A DNA stretch of 64,000 bases from Oreocharis arfaki (GCA_013398015.1 VZRR01009903.1:248001-312000), one strand, 5' to 3'. Counted from the stretch's first letter, positions 14,101 through 28,076 are shown. The notes: generated by a model not told the origin, from the sequence alone. Numbers and translations: made by a program.

Positions 14101-17100
14101 AGCCTCTTAAATAGTGCAAGGCAACCTATTACTAATACATTTGCCTTATTGCTGTAGCTTACCACAGATCTTGTAATCTCAGTTGTGACAAAGTTGATTA
14201 ATTTCTAGGTGTTACCGTTTGTTGTTCGAGTGACTAAAAACAGGTGAATCAATACAAAAAGTCAGATGTTTTAGTTAATATTTTTATCAGCATTTCACTA
14301 AACATACTGAAATAAATTTAACTCAGAATTGAGGACTCTACTGCATTGTGTTTAACTATCCAGTTGACACCTTATAGAAGAGAGAGGACCTAGCAAGTAG
14401 AAAAGGGCAAATACAGATTGTGTTTCATTTACTGAAAAACAGTGCTTTATATATATAATGACTTGAGCTAAAATGAAGAGTTGATTTAAAAGTTCAGTAA
14501 TTTCCATCTTCATACCCTGAGAAAAGAAAGCCGAGAAAAAGGAAATAAGTATAATCTATCACAGTAGCCCCTAGTTATGAAAAAGTGTATTAAATATTCA
14601 GCGTTACAGAGTTGATTAATGTACTTTCTGGCATTTGTAACCAGTAAATAACACTTAATTCTTAAGATTTCATACAAATATTTAAACTGATGTCATGTAT
14701 TGTTGTAATCAATATTTGCAGTATGCTGTGACTTGATCTAAGCCTCTCTTGAGAAGCCAAAGTAAGGGAATGGACTTCAGCTTTTGTCAGCTTCATCTTC
14801 CTAATTTATTTTACAGCATTTGTAGACGGAGCAGCGATAGGAATGTGAGAGGAATTACAAGTATCTGCAAAAAAGCAAGACTGGAAAGGAGTAGGAGGAG
14901 ATGAAAAACTTGTAATCTTTTTTAAAACTCTTAGCTTAAGAACCTCTTTCCAGTTTGTTCTCTGTATGGAAGAACTCTACAGACTGCAGTGCACACAAGG
15001 GGGGACTGTCATAGAGCAGCCCTTCCAAGTGACCCTTGAGAAGGATATTTGTATGCAAATTGGAAATTGTACTTTGCATAGAACAAATTTCCGTGGTCCG
15101 GAGAGGAGTTGCTGTTTGAAACATTGGGCTGAGAGGTCCTAGCCAATTAGAAGCTTAGGGAAAAGAGTTACTTAGATTCTCAAGAAATGGGATAAACTGT
15201 CAGTGTCTTATCAAACACTAAGGCCACAGCAGTTATGGCAATACTAATATGGGACCTAACTCTTATTAGAGGCAGTGGAGGATTTGATTTATTATTGTCT
15301 CACAGAAAGTACCTTTGGACTTTCTTTGTTTTCTTTAGCAGACTGTTAAGAATTTTTTTGTCCATCTATATTCCTCATTTTGGAAGTCCCTGTGTGTACA
15401 GGAAACAAATGGCTCTGTTCACTCTGACCAACATGCCCAGGGAGCATTGTGCCAGCAGCAGGCTCAGGGCAGTGTGTGGTGAGGGGAAGGGGAGAGGTGG
15501 CGTTGCCTTTGGGAGTGGTCCTTGGCCCTGCCTGAAGTGCCACATCCCTGTTCCGAGTCTGGCTCCCTCCTGCTGCTTTTGGGCCAATGTGAGGAGATGC
15601 TTTTCATGTGCTCTCATTTGTGCAGTTCTCAAGGACTATATTCACTTACATATAAATAGAAGACACTTCCATAACCCTCTGGTTAATGCCTATGGCAATG
15701 CATTCCGCTGCACCCCATTTTACAAGGATTAGCAAAAACACACCTAAGATCTCTTCCTCCCTGGGCAGCTTTCTGTTGTACAAGTGATATGGTACAGGTT
15801 TTGTACTCTATTTTAACAAAGAGCTTCATCTAACAAAGAAAAACAACTTTAAAAAAAAGTAGTTATATACAGCATTTACAATAGGTTTTAATAAAAGTCT
15901 AAATATTTGTTTTTAAATGAACAAATAAGCATATATTTATATAGTCCATTAATTCTGGATGTCCTTAGGACATTATTAAAATGATCTGTCTCTCCAAATG
16001 CCCTGGAAGACTTTGATTAGTTAGAAAAAATAATAGCAGTATCTCTCTTACGTGTTTTTATATATTATAGAAGACATAAGCATGAAGAAAATTTAGAGGC
16101 AAACTTAAATGTGTGCTTTCACTACTGAAATAAAGCCTCCAGAAAGATTTATACTTTATAGCTCACTGCATATGCATTGGGAGAAGCTACTTTTGTTGCA
16201 CAAATACCCTTCTTTGTTGCTTACCAATACCCGTATTCAGTGGCACAAAGAACAACTGTTGCAAAAAATATTAGTATGCAGATGCTCTGGTGTTTTGTTA
16301 ATGCATTTAATTAAATACAATAACTCTTTTGTTTGCTTTTCTTTTTCTGTCTTTGAATGGATTTGTGTTATGGTATAGAATCTAGGCTCAGAGTTGCCGT
16401 TTAAAATGTTTCGCCGTTTCAGAATGTGTCACAAATCCAAGTTAATTACTTTTCTTTTGTTCTATTTAGAAAATTATTTGGGTATATTAAGAGTTCCTAA
16501 TAAGTTTGAGAGTATTTTTTCAGGAAAACTCAAATCCCAAAGTTGCCAGCAAATATTTTCCCCACTAATGAGGTCTTCAGTGGCAGTTAGTCACTGGTTA
16601 AATAACTGTATTCCTGAGAGACACTTCCAGATGTTTTAACCAAAGAAGTTTTTCTTGAAGTTCCCCAACATTTTCTAGGTAGTTTTCACATAAGAAATAA
16701 AAGAATTGCAGAGCAAAACTGCACTTTTACGTTTTTATTTGAAAAACTGTAGCAGGCTGATTACAACCAGTTGTAACTTACACACAGGTTTCGCAGAAGC
16801 CATCGTTACTATCTTGTGTTGTTATTAATAAAATTATTTCAGAATTATTCTTGGCCTGAGGAAAGGTTTCTTTAGTGCCCTGTGGGTGGGTGAAACCGTA
16901 TGAAATGACTGTGTCAAGTCTAAAATTGCTCTGCTGAATCAGCAAAGTACTTGGGCCCAGAGTACTTCAGAAACACAGCAGTATTTGCCAGGTCCTATCC
17001 CTCCCAGGGCAACAAGGGCCAAATCAAATGAGGGTGTAACAAGGTAATTAGGAGACCCTAAAGGTAACACATGACTCACTAACCTGTTTCTGAAATTCTG

Positions 17101-18270
17101 AGCCCCCTTAACTCCAAAAGACATTTCTGACACAGAGTGAGTGTGTGGGAGGTGTCTGTGCTGAAGGTTGCTCCTCAAGCAATGACCTACTAATACTCTT
17201 TAAATGTTCCTTGGGGATAAGTCATACTCCTCGGTGGGTGCAGTTTCCTTTAGAACAGTAGGAATCGTGGTATAGATCATAAAAACCTCCAGGAATCTTT
17301 TTGTCACTGATAGAAAGAGCTACTGTAGGTGAAGGGCTAGGTGTGCTGCAGCTGATACTTCTTAGATACTTTACTTGGATCATCGTAAGGCAACTGTGAG
17401 AAGGCAGCAGGCATTTCACTTGCCACAGGGGTCTGTCTTGGCACCTTTCTTGGCTAGAAAAAAGCTTGTCAGTTGCTGATAATTCTTCTTGTTACTTCTC
17501 ACAAGCACTAAATGCAGACTGGACAGTTTTGCTTTAGGCCTTCAGCATCAGTGAATGGGACATCATCAATACTGGGACATTGTACCCAGAGTGCCAGGAT
17601 CGTCATACATGGAGAAGAACTGTCATGAGAGGCCAAGCAGAAACTGCAGTTCAGTGCTCACTGTCTTTTTTGAAGTGAGGACAATTTCAATAGTGGGTAA
17701 AAAGCACCCCTCACCTCATTATGCTTGTTTGATCCGTATTGGAGTTACAAGAGGGGATTCTGAATGAGGCGAAAAGCTCTGGCATCGTGGAGAGGGAGTG
17801 TGCACTTGTGGCGGCACAGATCTGCAATGTCACTGTAATTATTTTTTTTCCTCTGTTTTGGACAAAGATGGCATAGTTAGAGTTGCAGTTCTCAAGGGAA
17901 AGTACAGGAATTCTGATTACTCGCTGAAAGCCTCCTCATCCACAAACCTTCCATGTAAATAAAGTTAGTTTCAGTTATGCTTCAAGTAATCTGTCAATCT
18001 GTTTATATATGTGTTAAATTAAAAAGAAAAAAACCCACAGCAAAAAACTACCTAGAACTACTGCAAATTTGTGTGAGAACATCATTCTGGTTTCAGTTCC
18101 AAGATAACTTAATGTTCTTTAAGGCTGGAAGAGAACATAGTTTCATTACAACTGCACATATTACGGGTTTTGTATGAAATGAGCATCTCAAGGCAAGGGA
18201 AAGAAAGCAGCATTGTTCCAGGGCTGTTTTTCACAGGCCTGTATTCATATCTCATCCTTGTTGTTTGCAG
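11131..18270. other. Non-coding sequence upstream of the Golli/MBP exon
   Basis: No exon could be supported. It is AT-rich, with short A/T microsatellite-like bits (for example near 14445-14458). It covers the 7 kb immediately 5' of the MBP promoter, where distal oligodendrocyte enhancers sit in mammals. I cannot recognise any such enhancer by eye. Confidence 0.55.
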
Positions 18271-18701
18271 GAGAGGCAGATGTGAACCAGAACAATGGGA
18301 CCTCCACGAAGAGCCCAGCGGTGACAGACTCCAAAGGCACAGCAGACCCGAAGAATGCCTGGCCTGAGGCCAACCCAGCTGACAGGACTGGTCGCCCCCA
18401 CTTGATCCGCCTCTTTTCCCGAGATGCCCCAGGAAGAGAAGACAACACCTTCAAAGATCGGCCCTCAGAGTCAGACGAGCTACAGACCATCCAAGAGGAC
18501 AGTGCAGCAGCTTCAGAGAATTCGGATTTGATGGCTTCACAAAAACGCTCCTCTTTCCGGCACGGATCAAAACTGGCATCTGCGAGCACTATAGACCATG
18601 CCAGACATGGATCCCCACGGCACAGAGACTCGGGTCTGCTTGACTCGCTGGGCAGATTCTTTGGAGGTGAAAGACACGTTCCCCGGCGGGGCTCGGGCAA
18701 G
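18271..18701 (+). CDS. MBP: Golli-MBP shared exon plus classic MBP exon I
   Basis: The acceptor (TTGTTTGCAG, ending 18270) opens the exon with two bases that complete a codon, i.e. phase 1. The first 260 bp encode the Golli-type stretch starting GEADVNQNNGTST and including RPHLIRLFSRDAPGREDN and the acidic ESDELQTIQED. This runs without a stop into the classic initiator ATG at 18531 (MASQKRSSFRHGSK...). The exon ends after Lys of GSGK with donor GTGAGC, phase 0. Classic exon I therefore contributes 57 residues, rich in Arg/Lys/His/Ser and including the conserved GLLDSLGRFFGG helix. The classic ATG has a weak context (T at -3, G at +4). Golli and classic products share one frame, so the same exon serves as internal coding exon for one promoter and first exon for the other. 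Confidence 0.97.
18297..18530 (+). promoter_or_regulatory. MBP: Predicted classic MBP promoter embedded in Golli coding sequence
   Basis: In mammals the classic MBP transcript starts about 47 nt upstream of its ATG, inside the Golli exon. Applying that spacing places the start near 18484. A TATA-like TTCAAA lies at 18450-18455, about 30 bp upstream of that point, matching the mammalian element as I recall it. At about -187 lies GGGACCTC (18297-18304), which coincides with the first half of the thyroid hormone response element described at about -186 in rat MBP. The second half of that element appears diverged here. The positions are read from the sequence; the start site and function are inferred from the mammalian gene. 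Confidence 0.6.
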
Positions 18702-19798
18702 GTGAGCTCTGAGGAATAGAGAACTGCGAGGCTACAGCAAAATACAGTACAGTAAAGAGGAAGGGTGGGTCTGAAAGAAAGGTCTCACTGCTATAATGCA
18801 AGAGTTGACCTAGCCAGCGGGACGGTACTTGTAATATAATGCTCGGCTTTAAACTGAAAACAGCAACAACAAAAAAAGCAAAGATCTGGGAAACAAGAGG
18901 AGCTACTCTGGGTAGTAACAAGGAGTATTAGAAATCCAGGGGGCTCTAGAAACATTGCCAAGAGGAATTTTTATGAGCATTTAATGTAGTGTGTTTTATG
19001 CATTTGTGTGCTGTGCCATTTAGAGAAACTTCAGTCTGCTTTTGTGTGTTGTTCTTAAATATTTGCATAAGGGAGTTGGATGAGAGCACTAAATGCAAGA
19101 CCATCTCTACATATCTTGGCACTAACTGAGGGACAAACTTGGAAATGGATGTTAGAAAAGGAATTGCGGCCAAGTTCTTAGGCTGTTCGTGCAAGAGTAT
19201 GTTTAAGGTCAGTTGACAGCATTGCTGGGGAGATGGCTTGATAGATATTATCCTGAATCCCAGGTGTACAAAATAGTCCAGCTGCTTTGTTCTGACAAGT
19301 TGAGATTTATTCCAAGCATTTCATATTAGAAATTGTATAATGAGCCATTTCTACACTATGAATTCAAAACCAAGGTATCAGTGAAAGTGAATTCTTCCCT
19401 TTTCCAGGATTGATCTGCCTCCTCTGATAAATTATGCAGCTGGCATATTAGTTCACTGTTATTCAAGTGATAAGGTTTAAGGTTTTTTTGCTATACCCTT
19501 TGCCAAGTAAATGATAAGTGGAGTCTTGTGTTTTTGTGTCCACACACTACATAAGCATTCGAATGGAACTGCTGTAGGGCTGTAAAACCTTTCCTTTAGC
19601 TGAATTTATTGTAGTCGCTCAAGTTGTGTGTTGCAAAAAGCAGTATTCATAATTGCTGACTGGGGCCCGAATTTTTGAATAACCTTTGGCAACCTTTGAG
19701 GTCTATTCAGTGCTTCAGCCTGTGATCTGTGCTGCTTCTCAGTGCTGCACTAGGACAGGACACGACCTGCCCTGTGGTGTGAAGCTGATCTGTGGTGG

Positions 19799-19832
19799 TC
19801 CCACAGCTGTGGCTGTCCCACAGCTGTGGCTG
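19799..19832. repeat. Perfect 17-bp tandem duplication with CAGCTG palindromes
   Basis: Two identical adjacent 17-bp units (19799-19815 and 19816-19832). Each contains the palindrome CCACAGCTGTGG with a central CAGCTG E-box. It lies 1.1 kb downstream of MBP exon I. Confidence 0.9.
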
Positions 19833-22800
19833 TCAGTGTCCGTCACAGCTCCACACCTGGAAGCACAATGTAGAATAGCCCTTCCCTGAAGAGTTGTTGT
19901 AATGTAGAGACCACTGGACGAAAAATACTCTAGAAAGTTAAAACCAGAGGCTTCTCACGCTTGGTAGGCAGTACTAAGCAAGCTGGGTGTTCTGTTCTTT
20001 TTATTTCTCATTCTCACCTTTACAAACTGGGGCCTGTAGTTCTATTGACAAAGATTTAGCAGCCAGGCAGTTGTTTCTGTAGTAATGCTCCTGTGTGTAA
20101 TGTTCATAAATGCAACAAGCAGTTGCTGTAAACATGAAGAAAACCTTTTTTCTTACTGCAAATAACAGAGACTGTTCCCAGCTGCTCTTTTCTGGAACCT
20201 GGTTGGCCAGCTCAACTCTTGCTGTTTTGTTCATGTACTGTGTTATTCGATGAAAAATAGTGTATGAAATGTTCTTTGTACACCAAGGAAACAATACCAA
20301 AAAGTTAGATTCTGCATACAGAATATACAGAGGTATGTGCATTCCTGCTTGGCAATAAATCAAACCAATCAACTCAGTTTTTAGGAGTAATGACTGAAAA
20401 ATGTCTGCAAGCTGTACAAATTCTGTATTTTATCTTTTGGCGTGAACACGATTGCAATGATTCTCTATAGATTTCTATGTAATTATGTATGAGAGAACAG
20501 GACATAATCTCTTTTATCCCTGCTGTTCAGTAAACTGCTATTCTGAAGAACTTAAATGTCTGCAAAACAGTACAGAATTATGGACAATTCTGACTATTTT
20601 TACCTAGCAGAAGTAGTTGTTTGGGGTTTTTTCCCCTTAAGAATGACTGCTCATAGTGTTACGGAGTTCTGATTTGTAGATCTGAGCTGGAAGCACAGAG
20701 AAGTTGAATTATTTTGGCAAATTTCAGTCACAGTGGGACTTCCCATGCCAAAGCATCTCTAGCACTCTTCCACACAATGATAATATTGATGTATGTCCTA
20801 GGAAACATTCCTAGGAAGCTCTCTTGTGAGAAGGCTTCAGTGTGGAAAGTATTGAGCAAGTGGCACAGGCAGTCATTTCAGCTATTATTTATTTAGCCTC
20901 TGAAACAATGCCTTTTGGTTTCTTGTATCAAGAAAGGCTTGTGGTGTCATTTATTTTTACAAGTGTAGACAGGAAATCTAGATGGTTAATTTGTGCTTAA
21001 ACCCTAAATAGTTGTTGCCATTTGCTGAATTTTGTCGCGTTTCACTGATAGATGATGAAGGTGTTCTTGGACAAGCCAAAATAGAATGAAGTCCCTTGGC
21101 AGTTTTCCAGACTTCACTAAGTAAACAGGTCTTTGGTAAATAAGATACCACTAAAAGCACCTTAAAGGATGAATTTCAAAGGCTTGAAAAGTTCCTAGAG
21201 CTGCGCTGTTTATTTGCTTGCACTTTTTTCTTTATTTATTTTGAAGCATTTCAGAGCAATTCTGCAGCTGCCTTTCTTGCAGTCTTCCTTTTTCAGCCAG
21301 CCCATGCCTCAGTGGGAGCATCTCAACTACCCACACCAGCAAGCACTGGAATGCAAAGACAACACTTGCTCTTTGTACAGATTTAGGGCTGACATTCAAG
21401 CAAAACACATTATAAATTCTTTGTGGAGGCATTTTCTTCTTGCATCCATAGCTAAGAAGTACATTAGTGAATAATATTTGCTATTGTGTCCAGAAAGGTG
21501 GGGTAGGAACAATGCTGGGACTGTTTCATGGCCTCCTTTTCTCATGTGGAGCAGGTTCTCCCTTGCCCTGCAGTTCTGAAGTTAAATTAAGAATGCATGG
21601 GAGTTCCATGGGAGTTGTTAAAAATAGAAATACTGGAATGTACAAAAATACTCCTTCTCCCCTAAGGGGCAGCAAGTACATGTGCCATTTTCCCCCCAAC
21701 CTCATCAAGATTTTGGATAGCTGGAACTCAGTCAAAACCAGCTTGAATGTTGTACTTTTAAGAAGAACTTCTAAGGTAGAATATTTGAAACAAAACTGTT
21801 GTTGTGCACAGCTCAAATTTAATTGTGTTAAAAAAGAATTTAAAATGGTGACAGAAAGAAACTGTGGTGCAGACATTTTAAACAGCATGCAAGAGAGAGT
21901 AGCATAACAATAAATTATTTCCTTTCTAATCTTTATAGAATATTTGTTGAAGCAAGTTTGTTAAAACAATCAAGTGTTCTTTGCACCTCCTAGATTCTAG
22001 CCTGTATTCAACTTCAGTATGTACTGACTGCTGTTTTGTTTCTTTGATGCAGTTGTTTATGCTTTTGTATTCCATTTTGTTTATGATTTTTTTTTTCTAC
22101 TAAAGTTTGCATTGTGAAACAAGAACTTTTCTGTCCTGGTTTAACATTTTGCATTAACGTACTAAACTTTAAACTACACTTGTGACACAGATGCAACAAA
22201 CCAAAATATGTGAGTGACAGTAAACAATAGGTGAGGCAAGACTGAGTGGAATATTAAATCAATTTCTCTTTTATATTTTGCTTCAGTTTTGTATGCAATC
22301 TTGTAACATTCTCCTGTTGCCTGTATGAAGCCTTGCTCCTGTATTTCCTTCTCAATTTCTATGTGTTTGGCTACATGAAATACAGAAGGTAGAGATGGGG
22401 CTTCCCCATCCTGCAGGCAGATACAAGGCAGGAGCAGCACTGGGCTGAAGTTCTTCTGAACTTGAGCAGAATCATGGTTTGGGATCAGCATTTTGGAATC
22501 AGCAGTTCCAAACCCACTCCTGAGCTAAGCAGTTGCTAGGGCGGGGATCTACAAAAATGGTTGCAATAACCATGCACAGGCAAAAAGTTTAGGAACCACA
22601 GTTTTAAATAATGCCATGGAGGGATAAATTAATTAGAATATTTTTTCCTCTTTTTGCACTTGAATTCTATTCACATTTCCTGCAGAAGCTTTAATGTATA
22701 CTACAGCACCATGAAGAATTTGAAAAGTAGTTAAATCAGTGCTAGTCTGACTAGTATATGATGTGATTTAAGTAAATACTTACTGTGATTTTAATTTCCA

Positions 22801-25800
22801 AGTCTTAGTTTTCAGGGAGTGGTATTGCTTGTGATACACTGTTTTGTAAAACCTGCTGTGCAAGCAGTATGCTTGTAAAAAAAATTTTATAGAGTTTATG
22901 GTGGTTGTAACAATAATTTTGTTTTAATCTTTTGCTTTTTATGTGCTTTATGTATTCATTAAACTGTTTACATCACAAAAACCAGTGTACTAATGATTTA
23001 ATTTGTTTTAAATGCTTTAATCCATTAACAGAAGTTGCAACAAACTACTGCTTGTACGTGATGGGTTTTTAGTTCACTCAGAGGCTGTGTGTCCTTCTGC
23101 AAAATTCAGTTAGAACAGTGCATGGGACAGAAGGGAATAGAGGTTGCCTTCTGGAAGGAAAGGATAGGCTTTGAATAACCAAAGCTCCTGAATCTGCTGC
23201 TCTCACTTAATGTAATAGGAACTGAATCTGGCCTCTTGTTTGTAGCAGGTAGTAATGAATGATGAATACCTAAAATGAATTAGTGTATCAGAACTGCCAG
23301 TCTGAAGCTCGTTCAGCTTGTGCAGTGGTAGAACCTCAGAGTACTTTATATCTGCCTGGTTTAAAAAAATATCACCTGTACAAAACAAAGTATCAAATGG
23401 TGAGTGACACAGGCTGTGAGAAACCAGCATTACATGGGATTGATTTTGACCTGTTCATTTAACACAGGTATGACCATATACATGTTATTTGTGCCTAGTA
23501 ATTAACGCATTATTTAAAGCACTGGAACTTGCATTTTCATGGAAGTTACTGCTTGAAGCAATTATTCCAACCTGCTAGAGGAATTTGGGAATTGGACTAG
23601 GTTAAATGCTCTGTAAGTGGTACTTGGAAATGCAAGCACTTAAGTATTAGTGATGCTTTGTACTCACCTGACAGCAGCTGCATGGCAAGGTTTGTTCAGA
23701 AATGGGGCTTGCTGGTTTGCATTACAAGTGAAAGGGAAGATCATGACTGGGCAGAATGCCTGTGTGCTTCACTGTTTTTACTTTTATATGGTCTTTTTTT
23801 GCCTCTTAAATTCAGAAATGTATTAGTAACATGTTCAGGCTAAACCACAAATTAATCAACTGAAGCATTTGAAGGATCTCTGTTTCTAATCACTCCAAAG
23901 CAAAAGGTTTCCCCCTTTCATTAAACTTCTAACAGATCTTACAGTTCAGTCTTGACTATTTCTAGAGTCTTCTATCCACTATAGGTATAATAATAATAGT
24001 AGTATGCGTAAATGGGAGCTGAAGAACAGCTCCAAGGATTCCTTTGAGCACTTGGTGAAGTTCAAGGCTTGCTGGTGCCCTTTGCCTGGGCCTGATGGCA
24101 TAGCTGCTGGAGGGGCAGTGATGGCAGCTTTGGGGTCTTTGGTGGGAACTGGCCTCAGCTGTTCTCAGCCATTCCTCTCTTGTTCACCTGCAGGGCACCA
24201 CAGCCCAGCTGAGAGTAAGGTCTAGATTTAATATTCATAGCATATACCAGAGGGGGGTGTTTGTTTAAAGAAGTGCAAGGGGCAGGCAGGGACCCCAAAA
24301 CATACATACAGATGGTCAAATAGAGCTTTGAAAAATTTCGCACGAGGATCTTCTCTGCCTAACACTGAGAACAATTTCATCTGTTTACTTCTGCAGAGGA
24401 ATCAGTTTGACAAGTAAGAAATCTGCTGTATTGTTTTTTTTCTATCGCATTCCTTGCAAATGAAGAATTGCATTATCCTTAGCACTTTCCTTCCTAGAAT
24501 GCCAAAATAAATGACTGTTCTTCAGCTGTTTTTGGATTAAACAATGGTAAATTCAGACAAATAGAAAACTGGAGTAGAAGTTAATACTTTTTTTTTCTTT
24601 GACCTTGTTTTTTACCTCTGTCATCACATGCCATTACTGACAATTGCTAGCTTCCACCTTTTGTACTGATGCAAAATATCTCACCTCGTTCCTGAAATGG
24701 TCTCCAGTTAGACGTGTTCAGTTCCTCATCACACTCTTAAAAGTTACGTGGTTTCATTTCTGAGCTGCACAAGAAATCATCTACTGCCATTTTCAGGTGA
24801 TTTTACTGCATATTTTACAAAGCAATTTAAAAAATACTTGTAAAACACAGAATTACTTCTCCAAACCCGAGATGAGCCTTAGCTCTCTATCACCTTTTGC
24901 TTATGATGCATTTACTTCATTTCTGATACATTATACAATTAATGTGCCTTAGAAATTGTACAGGTTTGGAGTGGTCCATCTTCCCCACTTTATACTAACA
25001 ATATTATTGGAAATTTTACCACAGTATTTGTTTCAAAGAAATATGCTATTAACCCTGTCATGTCTAATTATTTCATAATTGAGAGTAAACTCTCCTTGGT
25101 CTTACGCTCTCTCCACAAGTTATCACGAAACCAGCAATAGTGCTTTTAACAACCAGTACAAGAGTTTAGCTTGTCACTTGCTTACCTATTAAAGGCAGAA
25201 AATAAATAGAATTGGGCCAATCCCTTCAAAGGTGAGAACTGATCAAATATTTTGTGGGTGGGTGAGTGTGTGCAATCTGAGATTTCCAGAAATCAAGGTT
25301 GTAGTAACATTTTTCTGGCCAGCAGCTGTAAAGTGATAGTGTATGCCTGGTATTTATAGCTTTGTTTTCCAAATAATTCTCATCCTGTTTACTGCATGAC
25401 CTTCGTGACTGAAAGACTAGGGAAGAGGACTTCTAAAAATTGTATAAATCTCTGCTTTCTTACCAATGGCCATACCCACAACGTTACATTCTTTTGCTGT
25501 AGCAGCACCGACAAACAGCTGCATCTCCACCAAATATGCAGGGGATCAGCAGAAACTGATAATGGTGAACACCAGTGCAGGATGCCTTCCATATCTTGCC
25601 CATGTACAGTTAAGTCCTTCAGGCTGTGAAGTTTGTTGGTAGCTGAAGCTACTCCGAGAATACCTACTAGCCAAAGTCCTTTTTTTGCTGGAGTGATTGT
25701 TCTCAAACAAAATCCAAAACAAAACCAGCCAAGAAAACCCCCACCCAAACCATGGATTATTTCAACAAAGTTTAATCTATGTCATTGATACGAACTTGAT

Positions 25801-28005
25801 AAAATAACAAGGAGAACAATGCTGAGTATGTATCAGAGACTATGTCCGAGCAGATAAAGAACTTCTATCATGAAGAATATTTGAATAAAATTATTGATGC
25901 TAGGAAGAAAAAATGCTGCAGAAAAGCAAAGTCAAATTAAAGGATTGGGTTTTGCCTCTGAAACCATTTCTCAGTTGTCACAACAATGGAATAAACTGGA
26001 TATGGGGAAAAACCCAGAAAGTATGATGGCACCAGTCTCTCACTTGAGTCCCATCATGAAACAGAACTGTCCTGAAAAACTGCCCCCATTCTTCTTCCCC
26101 AGTAATTCTTTTACCTGCTGATTTGTGAACACTAATCATCAAGGCACTAAGGAGTAACAGGTTTATGGAGAAATGTGGTTCTGGATTATCAATTGGCACC
26201 TCCCTTGATGGGGAGTGTTCTGCATTGTTTCCTTCTTCTTCCCCATTTCTTACTTTTCAGTCACCTCTACTCTTTACTGCCTTGTTTGTTACTCCTGTTG
26301 TTCTGCAAAGAATTCTTCCTCTTTTTGTTCATCACCTATTTCTAGGCAAAGATTGATCTCAGCACAACACTGAAAGGCAGAATCTCCTGTACTCTACATC
26401 CCACTTTCTGCCAATTCTCCTCTATACCTTTGAGCAAGTAATTAAATTGCTGTCGTAACTTCCACATTAGTAAAAATTAACAGTACCATTACAAGGATAT
26501 GTGACTCATCCATTCTAAAGTGATTAAAAAAGCCTGCTGAATTAGGTAATTAACTATAACGTCATCACCAGATCAGCCAGTGGGGAAGACGTCAGCATTC
26601 CCATTGCTTTTGGCAACAGATCAGCAAGTCATGAACAGCCTGGGACAAACACCACCACCAAGAGCAAACTGCTACCTGGGTTGTATGTGAACGAAGATGG
26701 AACCAACACCACCAGTACAACACAGCTGTGGTTTGGCAGTGCATGCTCACAGAAGTTAAATTACTACTAGAATAAGCATGGAAAAGTACATCCCCACATG
26801 ACACATGGGCTGTGTATTCTGTCGCTGCCCGGTGAGAACCTGGGTAGCAGCACTGGAAGGTTCTGACAAAGTGTTAGCCACGCCCAGGAACACAAAGCCC
26901 CATGGACAAAGCCCCTCCAAATCCCAAGATGAAGCAATTTCTGTATTCAAGTGCCTGTCAGATTTCTCATTAAACTATATCATAGATTTCCATGTTATTA
27001 AAAAAAGGAAAAAACCCCATATATATTTACTGAAAGGCTGCATCTCAATTCCTGTTTGGCATACCTATTTAGAAGCCATACTGACTACATAAGTTTGAAC
27101 CTGGATAGAAATGTCATTAGAGTTTGGATTCAGAGTCCGTTTCAAGGACTAGCACAAAATCAGCTGAGTGGCTTACAAACTGCCTGTTGAACTTTCAGCT
27201 TTTTCTTCCCACTGAACAGCAAAGTGTTCGTCACATAATGCTTAAAGGATAATTTTAGTCTACCAGTGCAGTTGCAAATGTCCTAGTGGGGTGGTTAAGC
27301 ATTACAGACAGCCTACAGGTTGTGGAACAGTTTGGTTTTCTAAGACAATCTAAATGCAATTTCCACGTCCATGTGAATTTGAAATGTGTTGATTTTGTAT
27401 GATATCTTTTAAATTCATGCACAGCAAGTCTTCAGGTATCTTGTGAAGAAAAGCCATTGGAAACCATGAAACCCACTGAACTAATGAAAAAGCCCATTGT
27501 TTATCATCTTTACCTGGTTTGACTGCATTTTATATCAGCTATTTCCGTATTTCATATGTATTTGGATTTTGCCAGTAGAGAAACAACATGGGATGTAATT
27601 TACATTTTCATCTCACATCTCCAAGTAGGCAACAAAGCCACATAGTAACGATACTGAAAGGAACTGTAAAAAGATGGAAATTCAAGTACTCAAAACATCT
27701 TAATACCGTTACTGTCACAAATGCATATCTCAGACTGATTAGGAGTTAGAGCTATTTACATGCATATGGAATCTTCAGCTAGAAGCAATCCTCTTGTGGA
27801 GGATGAGAGCCCTCAGGGGCATGCATTTAAAAGTCCCCCTAATGCGTATGAGTTGCAAGATGTGACATATCCTGTTTATAGCAAGCAAAGTCAGGGATGG
27901 ATTTCATGGGATTTCATGACTGAAAAAAAGGCCTGTAACTGCTTAACTGCAGGTTTTATACATTTTATACCTGGAGCCAGTTGTTGCACAACACTGAAAA
28001 GCAAG

Positions 28006-28076
28006 CATATATATATATGCATATGTGTGTATATAGATATATATATCTATATCTATACACACACACAAGCACACAC
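28006..28076. repeat. Compound TA/TG/CA microsatellite
   Basis: Alternating TA runs interrupted by GATA/CTATA bits and ending in a CA run. Simple sequence with local self-complementarity. Confidence 0.9.

Noticed and set aside
24397..24413. Second microexon-like site (CTTCTGCAG ... GTAAGA) in MBP intron I
   Set aside because: Too short, frame-breaking between phase-0 exons, and no protein similarity; expected by chance in 12 kb.
28006..28076. TA/CA repeat considered as a CRISPR-like or structured RNA element
   Set aside because: It is simple-sequence DNA with no repeat-spacer organisation in a bird genome.
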